Under the pieces are notes generated by a model that was not told the origin of the DNA, did no database searches, and saw only the letters and a list, made by a program, of their open reading frames with translations. A program made the position numbers and the translations under genes. From Chytriomyces cf. hyalinus JEL632 (taxonomy: Eukaryota > Chytridiomycota > Chytridiomycetes > Chytridiales > Chytriomycetaceae), in the NCBI GenBank assembly GCA_025435555.1, contig JAIWWG010000103.1, positions 1 to 64,000 on the forward strand: a stretch of 64,000 nucleotides of DNA. Direction: 5' to 3'. This document shows positions 13,445-23,613 of the stretch, piece by piece (positions within the stretch are counted from its first letter, which is position 1; the number at the start of each line of letters is the position of its first letter).

Positions 13445-16046
13445 ATGGCTCACAGTGACGCACCAGGGTTTCTGATTGACAAATTCGCATCGTTCGGCGA
13501 CTTTTTCAACGGACCCGTGTTTGTGAGCCACGGCGGCGGACGGTCAAGGCCACGCGCCACCATGCTTGGACAGGGAGGTTTCGCGCTTTCGAACGACTTT
13601 GAGCTCGAAGATTCACAGGAGGAGTCGGACAGGAGCATCGCTGGTCTGATAAAAGCAAAGGAGACTTGCTCACCTGTTGTTGTCATCATGGTATGTATGC
13701 TCCCATTGTCATGCATTGTGGATCTCCTCTCATTCAAGCAAATCACGAACCCCCAGGGCTCACAGTATCCGCTCATTCAGGGCGCGAATCTGCCAGGAAG
13801 ATACAACATTCTCGGCTCGTATCTGGTCAGGGACTATTGGGCATCGAAAGAGTATGGTGACACGTCAGTTAGTGACTCTTCGGCTTGCCTCGATGGCCCT
13901 GCAGTGCGAACATACCATATTCGGTACAAATTCAAATTTCAGGTCTGCAACCCAGCATCGTTCAAACATTCGCTGACATTCAATTTTCAACGCGTCAGTG
14001 GATTCATTCCAGCGCTCAACAGCTTTGGTTTTCGACTCAGCCACATCTGGAGCCCATTCCACCTCCGCCAAAATTCTTTTGTCGAAACTGCAATCGCGCG
14101 TCATCAAGCATTTACAGAGAGCAGATTTGTCTCAACCCAAGCTGTGCGGATTTCTTCGTTGTGATTGATGACGTCACCGGTGCTCGCTCAGATCTGGATG
14201 TCACGCAAACCTGGAATATCCTGTACAATGACGAATTTGTAAACCCGTGGATTTCTGACGGCAACGAAAAATGGCCTCCTGATACCATCGTTCCGCCACC
14301 GCTGAAAGACGCAGGAACTCGTGCGAGTCAGATACGCAATGATATTCCATCGGCGCTTGATTGTAAAGAATGCGGGCGCATCAGCTGCAGAGTTGAGTGG
14401 AATTACTGGAAATGCCGGAACCCAGTCTGCATTGTACGTTCATCGCCGCTTAACAACAAGACTTGATTTTTTTAACTTGGGTTGTCCAGACTGAACCAAT
14501 CGTGTATGATTTGAAAAGCGCGATCGCTGTGCCCAAATACCCTTCAGAAAAACGCGCGAATGGCCTCGGATATCTGCACCCTTCTGTCCTCTCGAGGTCC
14601 TTACATGCTGTCCTTCGACCGGAGTCTGTTTTCAGCGCGAATCCCACCACCGCGTATACACTTCCAAATGGCGGCGGCACAATTTTTCATATTCGGAATT
14701 CTTGTCATGGCAGCAGTATCGCGGACGAAATATTGAATTCCTTTGTCGAAGCCGATAATCTGCCATTATCTCGACAAACGTTCAGGCAACATCAATGCAA
14801 GTGTCTCTCGTCATGCATTCAGATTTTTCGCGTGATTCTCACTCGGCTTTTCTTTTTACCTTGGTGGACAGTGGCTGGCTTTTTGTCGCAGCAGTTTTCG
14901 TACAATGTTGGAGCTGCGTATCGATATGCAAGCAGTCACGGTGCCAGCGATATCAATGACGCACCAGCACCTGTTCAGATGGCGTTGGAACACTTGAAAA
15001 ATTTGATTCCTGGATACAGTTTCAATGAATACCTGATATTGGGATACTTGAATGGTATGTTCTCAGTTACCCTTCTTTCTCAGTGCTATGGAATCATAAC
15101 ATCGCGCGCAAACAGGTCAAAAAATGAATTTTCATTCAGATGACGAACCAGGCCTCGGTGCCAACGTTGTGTCATGGTCTTTCGGAAGCGAAGCCGAAAT
15201 GTGTTTTCGAGATCGGGCCACATCAAAACGGAGGCGCAACGTCGCACCAACCAGCACTTCAAAAACAGACCCAACAAGTTTACTTAATTACATCCCGGAT
15301 GCAGGCCATCATCTCATACCTAGCGTGAATGAATCCCTACAAACCTGGTTTCAATCCATTCAGCTCCCTTTGAAGTTATACCCACCCCTTTCCCACATTG
15401 GTCATATACCCACAACAATCGAGAACAATTATTTATCGACTATCAACAGCAACATGACATTTCCTTTGAGTTACGATTCTGACCACCAAAAAATGTTGCG
15501 CGCCTTCAAACGAGACACGCCAATCCCAAACAAACGTGATATCTCCGATACCTCAGCAAAATTCAACCCATCCCCGAAACGAAGTGCAAGCAGCATCAAT
15601 ATGATGCCTAACAATGGAAGACTCTCTTCAGTTAACGAGGAAGGCGCGGAAAATGACACTACGGAGAAGAAAGTCTCGAATTCAAAACGGGCTGCCACCC
15701 ACCAAATGGAGCCTGCAATCGTTGAAAACGTGATACCGCAGACAGCCGCTCTCGATACATCAACTACAAAACCGTCTTCAGGCGTTTCTGCCAAAATAAA
15801 TGATTCTGGTAAGAAGGAGGTGCAGCGAGTTTGTCTCAAGCTCATATTGCGGCATGGAGACTTGCTGATTATGGTGAGTGAAGTGTGTGTGTTTGGGGCT
15901 TTTTTCTGGTCCAAAACAGCGAGCTAAATAACGATGCTTGCGAACACTTGAAACAGGATGGGCGAAGCATTCAACAGAATTACGAACATTGTATCAAACC
16001 CATAAAAGGGGTTCGATTCGTCATAACGGCTAGATGCATACAATGA
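13445..16046 (+). CDS. Zinc-finger AlkB-like 2-oxoglutarate/Fe(II) dioxygenase
   Basis: Six exons (13445-13690, 13757-13942, 13999-14433, 14490-15054, 15116-15873, 15957-16046) join in phase to 759 aa. Two Cys clusters lie mid-protein (CRNC...CLNPSC and CKECGRISC...WKCRNPVC), probably zinc-binding. The C-terminal catalytic fold shows the iron-binding HxD motif in MNFHSDDEPGLG (His at 15133-15135, Asp at 15139-15141), the distal His in NYEHC, and the AlkB-type Arg pair in RFVITAR for 2-oxoglutarate. HSDDE is typical of AlkB homologues. About 250 residues, Ser/Asn-rich and poorly conserved-looking, separate HxD from the distal His, far more than in compact AlkB enzymes. A small intron may be missed near 14796-14870. 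The family hydroxylates or demethylates nucleic acids or proteins; the substrate here is unknown. Confidence 0.8.
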
Positions 16047-16060
16047 CTTTGGGAAGCGCG
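15762..16060 (+). repeat. Source copy of a duplicated dioxygenase 3' end
   Basis: The last coding part of the dioxygenase gene (end of exon 5, intron and exon 6) recurs, diverged, at about 19022-19300. Matching blocks include AACTACAAAA, GCGAGTTTGTCTC, TTGCGGCATGGAGACTTG and CATTGTATCAAACCCAT versus CATTGCATCAAACCCAT. Confidence 0.8.
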
Positions 16061-16372
16061 AAAATGGGAAGCCCAAAAAAGCTTCCAGTTTATTTTGTTT
16101 GGCACCTCAAAGGATTTGGAATTAAACCAGCCCAGGAAACTGGCCCTGGTTTGTCAGTTGTTGGAGAGGTTTGTTCGGTGGGCATTGCATGTTGCAATGA
16201 GTGAGGCGCTGTCGGGTGTGTTGAAAATTTACATCGTCACTCCATCTGCTTAATTCACAAAAAGCGTACAACAAGGGTTACAGGAATTTCAGTAAAACGC
16301 GCTCATTGTGCTGCATTAGCTGCGATAAAAACAACATGTTCCGAATCCGTCAACATTTTTGCTTGGTTGAAA

Positions 16373-16424
<52 letters not shown>

Positions 16425-16426
16425 GC
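16047..16426. repeat. Gene-free gap with (AAT)n microsatellite
   Basis: The interval between the dioxygenase stop and the F-box ATG holds 3'UTR-like and promoter-like sequence plus an uninterrupted AAT trinucleotide run of about 17 units at roughly 16371-16421. The run ends a few bases before the first ATG of the F-box/LRR gene. If translated it would give polyasparagine, but only from a TTG, so it is probably untranslated. Confidence 0.85.
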
Positions 16427-18668
16427 ATGCATCTGGTCAACTTACCCCTCGAAGTCCTGGTGCAAATATTTCTGTTCAAGATGGACCCGTTCATGGCCGT
16501 GAAGTATCGACGCGTTTGCCAACGTCTCAACAACTTGTTCACAAGTCCCCTCTTCTCGAAACTGATTGGCCTGGTCCATTTTGGACACATCAATATTCCA
16601 TCGAGCATAACAAAACGGGATCTCTATGGTTTTATTGCGCCAGCATCCTTTGGGGACGGCTCTTTGGCAAAAGCGCAGGAACGCGTGCAGAAATCGTTCC
16701 GAACAAGACGATTCTACGACTTCACCGTAAACACCGTCACTGCTCTCGCAATCAACCCTCGCATGCCAATCAGCGAGGTTGACCTGATTGAAATCTGCGC
16801 TTGCGCCACGAACGAGCACAGAACTTTCAGATTGGCTGGTCCGCTGCCAAGCACAATTGGCAGCCTAAAGCAAATGATATCGTTGAACTTGGAGGGCCAT
16901 TATATGCATGGTCCTATTCCGCGCTCTGCGGGCGAGTTGATCAAGTTGACAAGACTGAATTTGGAAGGCAATCCCATGACTGGTCCCATTCCGTCGGAGT
17001 TGGGCAACCTTGTCAACTTGAAAAATCTGAATCTGAGTCGTACGCTTCTTGATGGCACGATACCCGACAGTCTTGGGAACCTTGCCAACCTGAAGGTGCT
17101 GAATATGTCCTATGCAAAGTTGACGGGCGCTATTCCGGCGAGTTTTGGGAACTTGATCCGTTTGGTGGAATTGCGCCTGGAGAGTAACCAGCTGTCAGGC
17201 AAGGTGCCAGATGTGTTTGCAGGGATGAACAAACTGCGAACTCTGATATTGGGCTGCAAAACTTGGAAGGGCCTATACCTGCCTCCATCGGTCTATGCAT
17301 GCAATTGATAACACTGGACGGCAAACGGAACAGATTTTCGGGTGATATCCCTGATTGGATATTCCGACTTCCGTCTCTGCGGATCGTGAGTTTTGAAGGC
17401 AGCTTGAAAGTCTCGGAATGTTTGCTCACGTATAATGGCCGTGCCGATCCCTTCACCGAAACTGTCTCACTGAACTGCGCGTCCGAAGGAGGCAGGCTTC
17501 CGGACATAATGGATGACATTTCAGAGCTGAGTCGATCTCAAAATCGTCTCTCCGGGAGCTTTCCAAGCTGTATTTTATCATTTATAAACCTTCATCACCT
17601 TCGCCTGGATGGAAACAATCTCAGCGGTTTACTGCCATCTGAAATTGGACGGTTGGCAAACTTGGGGTTTCTGTCGCTTCGCAGAAACCAATTCTCTGGA
17701 GAAATCCCTGACTCCATATCCGGCCTTGTTGCGTTGAGAAGATTGGACCTAAGCCAGAACTTGTTCGTCGGCAGGATTCCAGATTCAATCACTGCGCTTG
17801 TAAATCTCACTCATCTGTTGCTGCAATACAATTGTCTTAGCGGCCATTTACCGATGGGCATTGGACGTCTTACTTCTCTCGAGATTCTCAACCTCAGTTT
17901 CAACTGCTTCTGCGCTGACATTCCGAAGTCTGTCAGAAACCTTCGGCGTATGCGGATCATGGATCTCAGTCACAACCAGCTCACTGGCGAGATTCCACCA
18001 GGCATTACCATGCTTTCAGATATCCGCGAGCTTCATTTAAACAACGGCCGTGAAGATCGATTGCGTGAATAGATTGGAGAGTTGAACCTCAGTCACAATC
18101 AATTGACTGGTTCGGTGCCGAAATGCTTTTCGAGGCAACCCTTGCGCTCTCTAAAACTGAATCATAATCAGCTGTCGGGTCCGCTGCCAAAATTTGAAGA
18201 ATGGGACAACATTCAAACCCTGCACCTGGACCACAACCAATTATCTGGTCACTTGCCGAGGTCAGCGAGAGGCGGGTCAAAGTTGACGAGCGTGAATTTC
18301 AGCCACAATGAGTTGTCAGGGTCCATTGCTGCGTTCATTTTATCTTTTGACCGCATCGGAAGCTTGAGCAACAACAGCTTCACCGGTACTCTACCCAACA
18401 CGGCATTCCAATACTCACACGGGTTCATACGCTCGACTTGAGCAACAACCAATTAAGCGGGTCGATTCCCGCGTCTCTTGCAATGTGCCACGTCTCGGAG
18501 CTGTTGGATCTCAGTGGAAACCATTTTGAAGGGGGAAATTTGCCGGAACGTTTGCAAACGCAGTCTGGGGGAAAAGTGGTGATTCCGTTTCGTTGGAAGA
18601 AGGAAATGGATTCCGTATCGATGTGCAGGAAGAGGCAGGAATTCCGCTCGTACTTGTTTACTTGCTGA
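16427..18668 (+). pseudogene. F-box plus plant-type LRR protein, broken
   Basis: The first ATG after the AAT run starts an F-box (LVNLPLEVLVQIF, then AVKYRRVCQRLNNLF). A spacer and then a long series of 24-residue leucine-rich repeats of the plant style (LxxLxxLNLxxNxLxGxIP) follow, perhaps 18-20 in all. The reading frame is interrupted: near 17265 one base appears lost and reading moves to the frame running 17263-18072; an in-frame TAG lies at 18070-18072 with repeats continuing straight after it; a second frame change occurs near 18425. Intact repeats on both sides of each break argue for decay or assembly error rather than introns. F-box/LRR proteins select substrates for SCF ubiquitin ligases; this copy is probably not functional as read. 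Confidence 0.75.
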
Positions 18669-18732
18669 CGTAGCTTATTTTTAACTGTCATATATTGAAG
18701 AGAATAAAGTGGATTTGTTTTTGGAAGATAGA

Positions 18733-18833
18733 TGCTGACGGAAACCCAAAACGCGTTTTGATGAAGCACGACTGCAACGAATCTTTCTGCATGAGCTGTC
18801 GGGATACAGAGCAGTAACATCGCGCAAGTGTGC
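18733..18833. repeat. Short duplicated block, copy 1
   Basis: This block recurs at 19400-19502. Shared stretches include AACGCGTTTTGATGAAGC, AACGAATCTTT and AGCTGTCGGGATACA. The two copies are about 670 bp apart in direct orientation and have diverged. No gene is recognised in either. Confidence 0.75.
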
Positions 18834-19021
18834 CTTGCCATGCCTGTCTTATCCCGGTCTGGATGGTTCCTTGGTGGATGCTTCCAGTGAAAAGATGAGT
18901 CTAACTAACTATTGGACTCCATGTTGGTGCGTGGCACGACCAGGGTGAGAATCAATAATAAAAATGCGTCCCCCGCATTTCTTTGAACCTGGAATCGGTA
19001 AAGATGTGGCACCTCAGATGC

Positions 19022-19300
19022 TCTCGGTTAACTACAAAATCGTTTTCCGTCAAAATAAACGATTTCTGGCAAGAAGAAGGAACAGCGAGTTTGTCTCTTT
19101 GCGGCATGGAGACTTGTAGATTATGGCAAGTGGATACACGTGGGGTTTTTAGTGCTCAAAAAAGACAGCACACAACGAGCAAATAGAGGTGCGCGCAACA
19201 CTTAAAACCAGACAGGAGAGCAGAAATGTGAACATTGCATCAAACCCATCAAATCAATTCGATTCTTTACAATGGTCGCGTTACATGAAATGGTTATGAG
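19022..19300 (+). pseudogene. Truncated copy of the dioxygenase 3' end
   Basis: This stretch aligns by eye to 15762-16060 (end of exon 5, intron and exon 6). It includes a GGCATGGAGACTTG block that encoded HGDLL in the parent and an ACATTGCATCAAACCCAT block that encoded the distal-His region. The copy has small insertions, deletions and a stop (TAG) where the parent has CTG. No upstream dioxygenase exons are seen beside it, so it is a 3' fragment left by partial duplication, now separated from its source by the F-box/LRR gene. Confidence 0.8.
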
Positions 19301-19399
19301 AAGTGCGATGACGTTGACTCGATCAATAAAACTCAGCATCTTGAAACATTTCATTCTCGCTGCATTTCTGTGATTGGTGGACAGCGAGTTGGTTTCAAT

Positions 19400-19502
19400 G
19401 AACGCAGAACATCCAAACGCGTTTTGATGAAGCGCCACTGAAACGAATCTTTGCACACAAGCTGTCGGGATACACAGTCGCAATCTACCGTGCGAGACAT
19501 TC
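19400..19502. repeat. Short duplicated block, copy 2
   Basis: This is a direct, diverged repeat of 18733-18833, sharing CAAACGCGTTTTGATGAAGC and AAGCTGTCGGGATACA-like stretches. Confidence 0.75.
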
Positions 19503-20226
19503 GACCATCTTTTGAACAGCATCTTCTTTATTTGCAGCGGGAGCCAACGAGGAGGCCCTGAATCATGTCCCACCAAATCGAGATTACTAGTTTTGAATCG
19601 TGGAGAAATCAAGTTACTTAGCTACATCCCATCTCAATTTGCGCCCATGCATCGAAAACGAGACCTGCGATCCATCACGCATATTCCCCCAGTTGTCGTT
19701 GCCCCCATAGCGTGCCCTCAGTTGTCTCAACATCCCTCAGTGCCCATAAATGCCCCCGATTATCTCAGTATCGCTATATGCCCTCAGTTCTCATAAAACC
19801 GTCAGTTCCTGTTTATCCCTCAGTTCCAATAGAATCCGTCATTGCCCGCGCAACTTGAATCGAGAAACCTGCAATGAGAGAAACAAAGTAAAAAGATGGA
19901 GTTGAAAAAGCGTAAAAAAAAAACTCACCTTGTTCAAACTCGTTTAGCCGAGACCAACAAAGCCGAATAACCCTTCTTCGGCAAGCAGATTTGAAAGAGA
20001 CTCCACGGCTTGATTGGATTCCACAGTTCATCGACACCAGTTGCGTGATTTGTTCCTCGTCAGCCCTTTTTACAATAAATTAAGTGCAGTTAGCGCTGAT
20101 CCTGATGAGATGCCAGGGTACTCACGTTATCGACCGACAAATCCCACTGCCACACTGCCAATGCCTGATCTACCCAACTAACCTCACATCCTCGAATCCT
20201 TCCCACCTCCCCGAAACTGCCATCCG

Positions 20227-22316
20227 TTACAAATCCGTTTCCTCCCAATCCATCGCTGTCTCTTCCCAATCCATCGCATCCTGATCGTCAACATCCATCG
20301 GATCATCCCAGCCCATTTCACCCTCCTCGTCCTCCTCCTGCTCCTCCTCCTGCTCCTCCTCCTCGTCCTCATCCTCCTCATCCTCATCCTCATCCTCTTC
20401 ATCCCCATCCTCATCCCCGTCCATGTCCCAGTCCTCGTCTTGCTTCCAAGCATCGGACTCCAACAGCTCGGCCGTCGCGACTGCCATCTCCTCCAACTCC
20501 CACGGGGTTGGGAACACCGTCGGCGCGGCCGGATATGGTGCGTCATCTGGAATTCGCTCCAAAACCCAGGCAGCCTCGTCTTCTTCTGGTCTTGGCACCA
20601 CAAGTGCATCAAAAGGTGCCGGGTCCCTCATCTCATCCTCCTCATCCTCCTCCTCCCAATCCTCCTGCTTCCAGGCATCAGACTCGATCAGGGTGGCGGT
20701 TGCAGCTGCAATCTCTTCCTGGTCCCACTGCATTTCGATCACCCCGTCTGGCTCCACCGGATATGGTGCATCCAAAACCCAGGCAAGCTCGCCTTCTGCT
20801 GGTCTTGGCACCATACGTTCGTCGAAAGTTGCAGGAGCCTCCATCCCAGCGTCCTCATCATCGTCGAACAGTGGCACAACCAAATCGAATCTGCATTGGT
20901 TCTTGAGAATGCCTTCGAAAGGCAGCCGCGCGTACCTGTGGTCTTGGAACTTGCCTGGTCACGTGGCACATTTGCTTGTCCGTGTAACCCGTGTACTTGA
21001 GGCATGCGTCAACACCAACTGGAACAAGGTTGGCCGTCACTGCCTTGAAGATTCCCGCAGCAATAAGGCTGTACGGCAAATCACCCACTTCGTTGCGGAA
21101 AAATAGTGAGTCGTGCAAGTAGAAGGCCGACAGGAGCATCTGTTCATCCAAGTTGGGGAAACTGGCCTGCTGGAACTCTTGGGGGTCTGCGGAGGTAAGC
21201 GCGCTGTAGTTCCGGAGGTAGAGGAGCAGCCAGTCGAGCAGGCTGTTGCAGTTGTAATTCCAGTTCCATTGGCTGAGGAAGGTCCCAATAATGTGCAATG
21301 TGTTTTCCTTGAACATGATATCATCTTTGCCAAGCGCTGCAACCCTGTCCTCCACGTTTATGGCGATTTCTTCCAAGAGATCGCGGCCTGATTTTTCGAA
21401 CGGTTTTTTCATGGCCCCTCTTTTGTCGGGCTTGCAGAGGATGTCGTCATTAACCCAATCTATGGCCAGGGAAAGGCAAGCGAGGATGATGTCCTTGCCG
21501 AAAATCGACATCGCGTTGACGGAGCGAGCCAGCACCATGTCCAAGATAGCGGCGGCCTTGCTGACAACGTCGCGGGGGAGTCGGCGCGGGGGGATCCAGT
21601 GTCTTGGGTTATGGCCAGAAAGTCCGTCTTGAGTTGGAGATGACAGAGGAGTGGGTGTCGTTCGTCTTTGGAAGCCTGAGCAAGACCGGTGGAGAAATTC
21701 TCTTCCCACTGGAAAAAAGAATGAAGCATGGCATCAGAAACAGACAAGAAGATGACAAATAACGTGAAATAAAATAAAATAAAAAATTCGCATAAATATT
21801 TACCGTGGTCATTTGTTCAATCAGCTTCCCCGGATGTTCAGACGAGTTGAAGGGCGGCAGAAACGTGCGTTCGATTGCGGCTCGCAACTCATTCCAGTTC
21901 TGGGTAGATGTGCTCTTGAAGTTGTGGATAGATGGCTCGCAGTAAATTTCTGGCACCAGGTGTTGGTATGGCGCAAGGCTTGTAAAGTCCAGCAGTGGCG
22001 TTGGTGGTTGTTCATACGACTCCATGATGGGTCCAGTGATCAGAGTAACCTCTGTTTCTATCTTGTCGTGAGTGTCATCGTGGTCATGTCCGTAAGAAGC
22101 CAATGTAGCGAAGGTTCTTGAAGGTGGGTGTAGTAGTGAAGATGAAGGTGCGTGGGCCTGGGGAGGCGAGCCAACCCAAGAGTCGTAGTAGTACATTGGA
22201 GAAAAGCTGCTTGCATCCCTGTCATCGTTGATGACGCGGATAGCATTGGCACCGTTGACATGTAGCTCATATTTCGAAAATATTGTGAGACGCAGTTCTG
22301 CATGGGACGACTCCAT
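20227..22316 (-). CDS. Cyclin-like protein with acidic repeated C-terminal tail
   Basis: Exon 1 (22316-21804) encodes a 171-aa leader. The next exon starts at 21708. The frame running 21709-20858 has a cyclin-like two-domain helical pattern: a first box (SKAAAILDMVLARS, ACLSLAIDWVND), then FLSQWNWNYNCNSLLDWLL, and a second box (MLLSAFYLHDSLFFRN, SLIAAGIFKAVTA, ending KYTGYTDKQM). The frame 20883-20227 encodes a very acidic tail containing two ~65-residue repeats (VPRPxExExAWVL, ESDAWKQ) and long Asp/Glu runs. Two joins are unresolved: exon 1 phase leads into another frame after 21708, and the link near 20930-20890 would need a 34-nt intron. Either small introns or breaks exist. Cyclins activate CDKs; the CDK partner and phase are unknown. 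Confidence 0.55.
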
Positions 22317-23613
22317 TTATCGCGTATCGCTGGACCCCTGGCCCATCGTCCCGCTCTCCCGCTCTCCCGCCCCAGGGGTTGTTCTGATTTTCTTTCTTCG
22401 GTGTCCGATTTTGGGGTTGAATAACCAAACAACAAAAAAAACCAAAAAAACAAGAACTTATGTTTGCAACACTGGCAGCATCGGCAGCAAAGCCGCAATA
22501 GAGGAAAATGATGCGCGAGAGACAGTGGCCGTATGTGTGTGTGGGTGCGGAGCATACCAGCTGACGAGAACAGCGGTTGAAGGCGATGAAACTCATTCCG
22601 GCAAACCCAATGAGTTCAGACCAAGCGACGAACAACAATCATCACAGATAATCTTGCGCCAGTGCTTCGATGCAGCCTAATCGTTCATTCGATCAATGGC
22701 ACTGCTGGGTGTTCGTTACACGCGTGACTTTATTGGCTTGCTCGACAGAAAAGAAGACCCAGGAACGTGAAAAGAAAGCAGAACATTGAGATCTGGAGTC
22801 AAGAGAATGTGCAAAGTCAGTCTGCATACGCAAGGATGTGGGTATGAGGGAGTATGGTGGGAACCAACCTGCGCGCCATTTGACGGGGTGGTCCAGGGGC
22901 ACATCCAGAGAATCGCGCTACTGAGAAAACGATGCCATCATGCATGACCATGTGTATTCGATGGTTCATGGCATTTTCGCTTCCTTTCAAGGGTAAAGGG
23001 GAAAATATTTGACGGAAATCATTTTATTTACTTTTCATTGTCACTACCAAGTATTTCTTACACATCAGAATGCCTGTGCGCGCAAGTCGGGGCATTAGCA
23101 GTCGCAGTGGCTTTGGTAGTAGTGTTGGCTTTGGTGGTCGGTGCGGTAGGAACCTTTACCAGGATGTGGATGTCACGATTACCTTTGCTGATGATGATCA
23201 GCTGAACCACATCTTCACCAGCTGTTCAACGAAACCGTCAAAAAAAGGCCAAGAACGAGAACGGCATTCTTTTTAGTTACTTAAACAGCAGCAACTTCTG
23301 GCGCAACATCTCCGTGACCAGACACAACAAAAAAGAAAACAAAAACACAGATTGCACTGTTAAAGAGACGCGGACGATAAAAACACGACGCGAACAGTTT
23401 CCATCGTCCCCAGTTCTCGCAAATTAGCAACACGCCCATTACCAGCTACCAAAGACAAAACCCCCAACGATAAAATGGAAAACAAAAGGAAGAAAATGGA
23501 ATCAAGACATGGGAAAAACATACAGCAAGATCAACGACGAAGGGAATCAATTTTGGAAGAAAAAAAAAATACCAAGACATTTTAGCAAATATTGGTTGCA
23601 GTCAGACAGGGTA
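22317..23613. other. Intergenic, no supported gene
   Basis: This stretch carries the promoter side of the cyclin-like gene and the 3' flank of the next minus-strand gene. A 68-codon Gly/Ser/Arg-rich open frame at 23070-23276 begins with ATG but has no recognisable domain. Homopolymer A runs are frequent. Confidence 0.6.

Larger units (their letters stand above)
18834..20226. other. Decayed intergenic stretch with partial duplications
   Basis: No intact gene is seen here. The stretch holds a diverged copy of the dioxygenase 3' end (about 19022-19300), a second copy of the 18.7 kb block (19400-19502), and a phrase-like low-complexity tract (about 19690-19850) in which CTCAGTT and CCCTCAG recur. 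The last part is probably 3' flank of the minus-strand cyclin-like gene. Confidence 0.7.

Noticed and set aside
16303-16608. Minus-strand poly-Leu frame
   Set aside because: It is the reverse reading of the AAT microsatellite and the F-box exon.
20423-21106. Plus-strand Ser-rich open frame
   Set aside because: It mirrors the acidic repeats of the minus-strand cyclin-like gene; Asp/Glu codons read as Ser on the reverse strand.
23070-23276. 68-codon Gly/Ser/Arg-rich frame
   Set aside because: No domain, no neighbouring exon, and a low-complexity start; not enough to call a gene.
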